From the NCBI GenBank assembly GCA_019044685.2, contig JAGTXX020000011.1, forward strand, positions 1,674,001 through 1,738,000: 64,000 bases of DNA, written 5' to 3'. Position 1 is the stretch's first letter, and every line of letters starts with the position of its first letter. The DNA comes from Nannochloris sp. 'desiccata' (lineage: Eukaryota; Chlorophyta; Trebouxiophyceae; Chlorellales; Chlorellaceae). Positions 63,924 through 64,000 of this stretch are shown piece by piece. A program made the position numbers and the translations under genes. A model generated the notes under the pieces. It saw nothing but the letters and a program-made list of their open reading frames with translations. It was not told the DNA's origin and ran no database searches.

Positions 63924-64000
63924 GTGAGTGATATTTTCTTATTGTTTTAGTATCTAAGGTCCCTAGCAACACTACGCATTGCTAACTCGGACGATTTACT

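Noticed and set aside
1..64000. CRISPR arrays, operons, prophage or other bacterial systems
   Set aside because: The window is eukaryotic: spliced genes, organelle targeting and monocistronic head-to-head layout; no direct-repeat/spacer array seen.

Overview
The window is nuclear DNA of a green alga. Protein genes are interrupted by GT-AG introns. The gene set includes a nuclear photosystem I subunit G (found only in the green lineage), a plastid-type granule-bound starch synthase, a class II plant-type DAHP synthase, a Kelch-PP1 phosphatase of the BSU1/PPKL family, a plant-type SUVH methyltransferase and a plant-type GATA factor. Coding sequence is moderately AT-rich. Introns are few, about 50 to 700 bases, and sit almost entirely in the first part of each gene. 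About ten stop codons are followed within roughly 25 to 160 bases by TGTAA, the polyadenylation signal known from chlorophyte algae. A candidate permuted tRNA gene, an arrangement known from prasinophytes and red algae, would also suit a green alga. I cannot name the species.

Layout: 0.4-5.2 kb has a TPLATE-complex muniscin (TML), NOP16 and DAHP synthase. 5.3-11 kb has a coiled-coil protein and a SPO22/ZIP4 meiotic protein. 11.5-20.1 kb has starch synthase, a CELF/Bruno-like RNA-binding protein, an RbgA/YlqF GTPase and a PH-domain protein. 20.3-21.1 kb is a complete non-autonomous hAT transposon. 21.2-29.8 kb has EFR3, a GATA factor, a small four-exon gene and polyprenol reductase. 30.1-40.3 kb has an MRS2/CorA Mg transporter, ACX4 acyl-CoA oxidase, PPKL phosphatase, a pfkB kinase and a coiled-coil protein. 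40.8-52.3 kb has a beta-propeller/Asp-hydroxylase fusion, an ATAD2/Yta7 AAA-bromodomain ATPase, an SRA-SET (SUVH) methyltransferase and a plastid-type half ABC transporter. 52.3-54 kb is gene-poor and holds a small membrane-protein gene and the tRNA-like locus. 54-64 kb has TRIP4, a second hAT transposon, a BTR1/Nova-type KH protein, a tandem CCCH protein, PsaG, a prolyl 4-hydroxylase, a PP2C and the first exon of a further gene.

The genome is compact, with many head-to-head pairs sharing promoters of about 0.2-0.7 kb. Both hAT elements lie in such shared promoters. The genes are housekeeping genes of mixed function, not an operon-like pathway. The nearest thing to a functional pair is the convergent chromatin pair ATAD2-SUVH. 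The most unusual items are the two hAT insertions (perfect 14-bp terminal inverted repeats, perfect 8-bp target duplications), one carrying a spliced small ORF; the candidate permuted tRNA; and several proteins with altered signature residues or unusual domain fusions.
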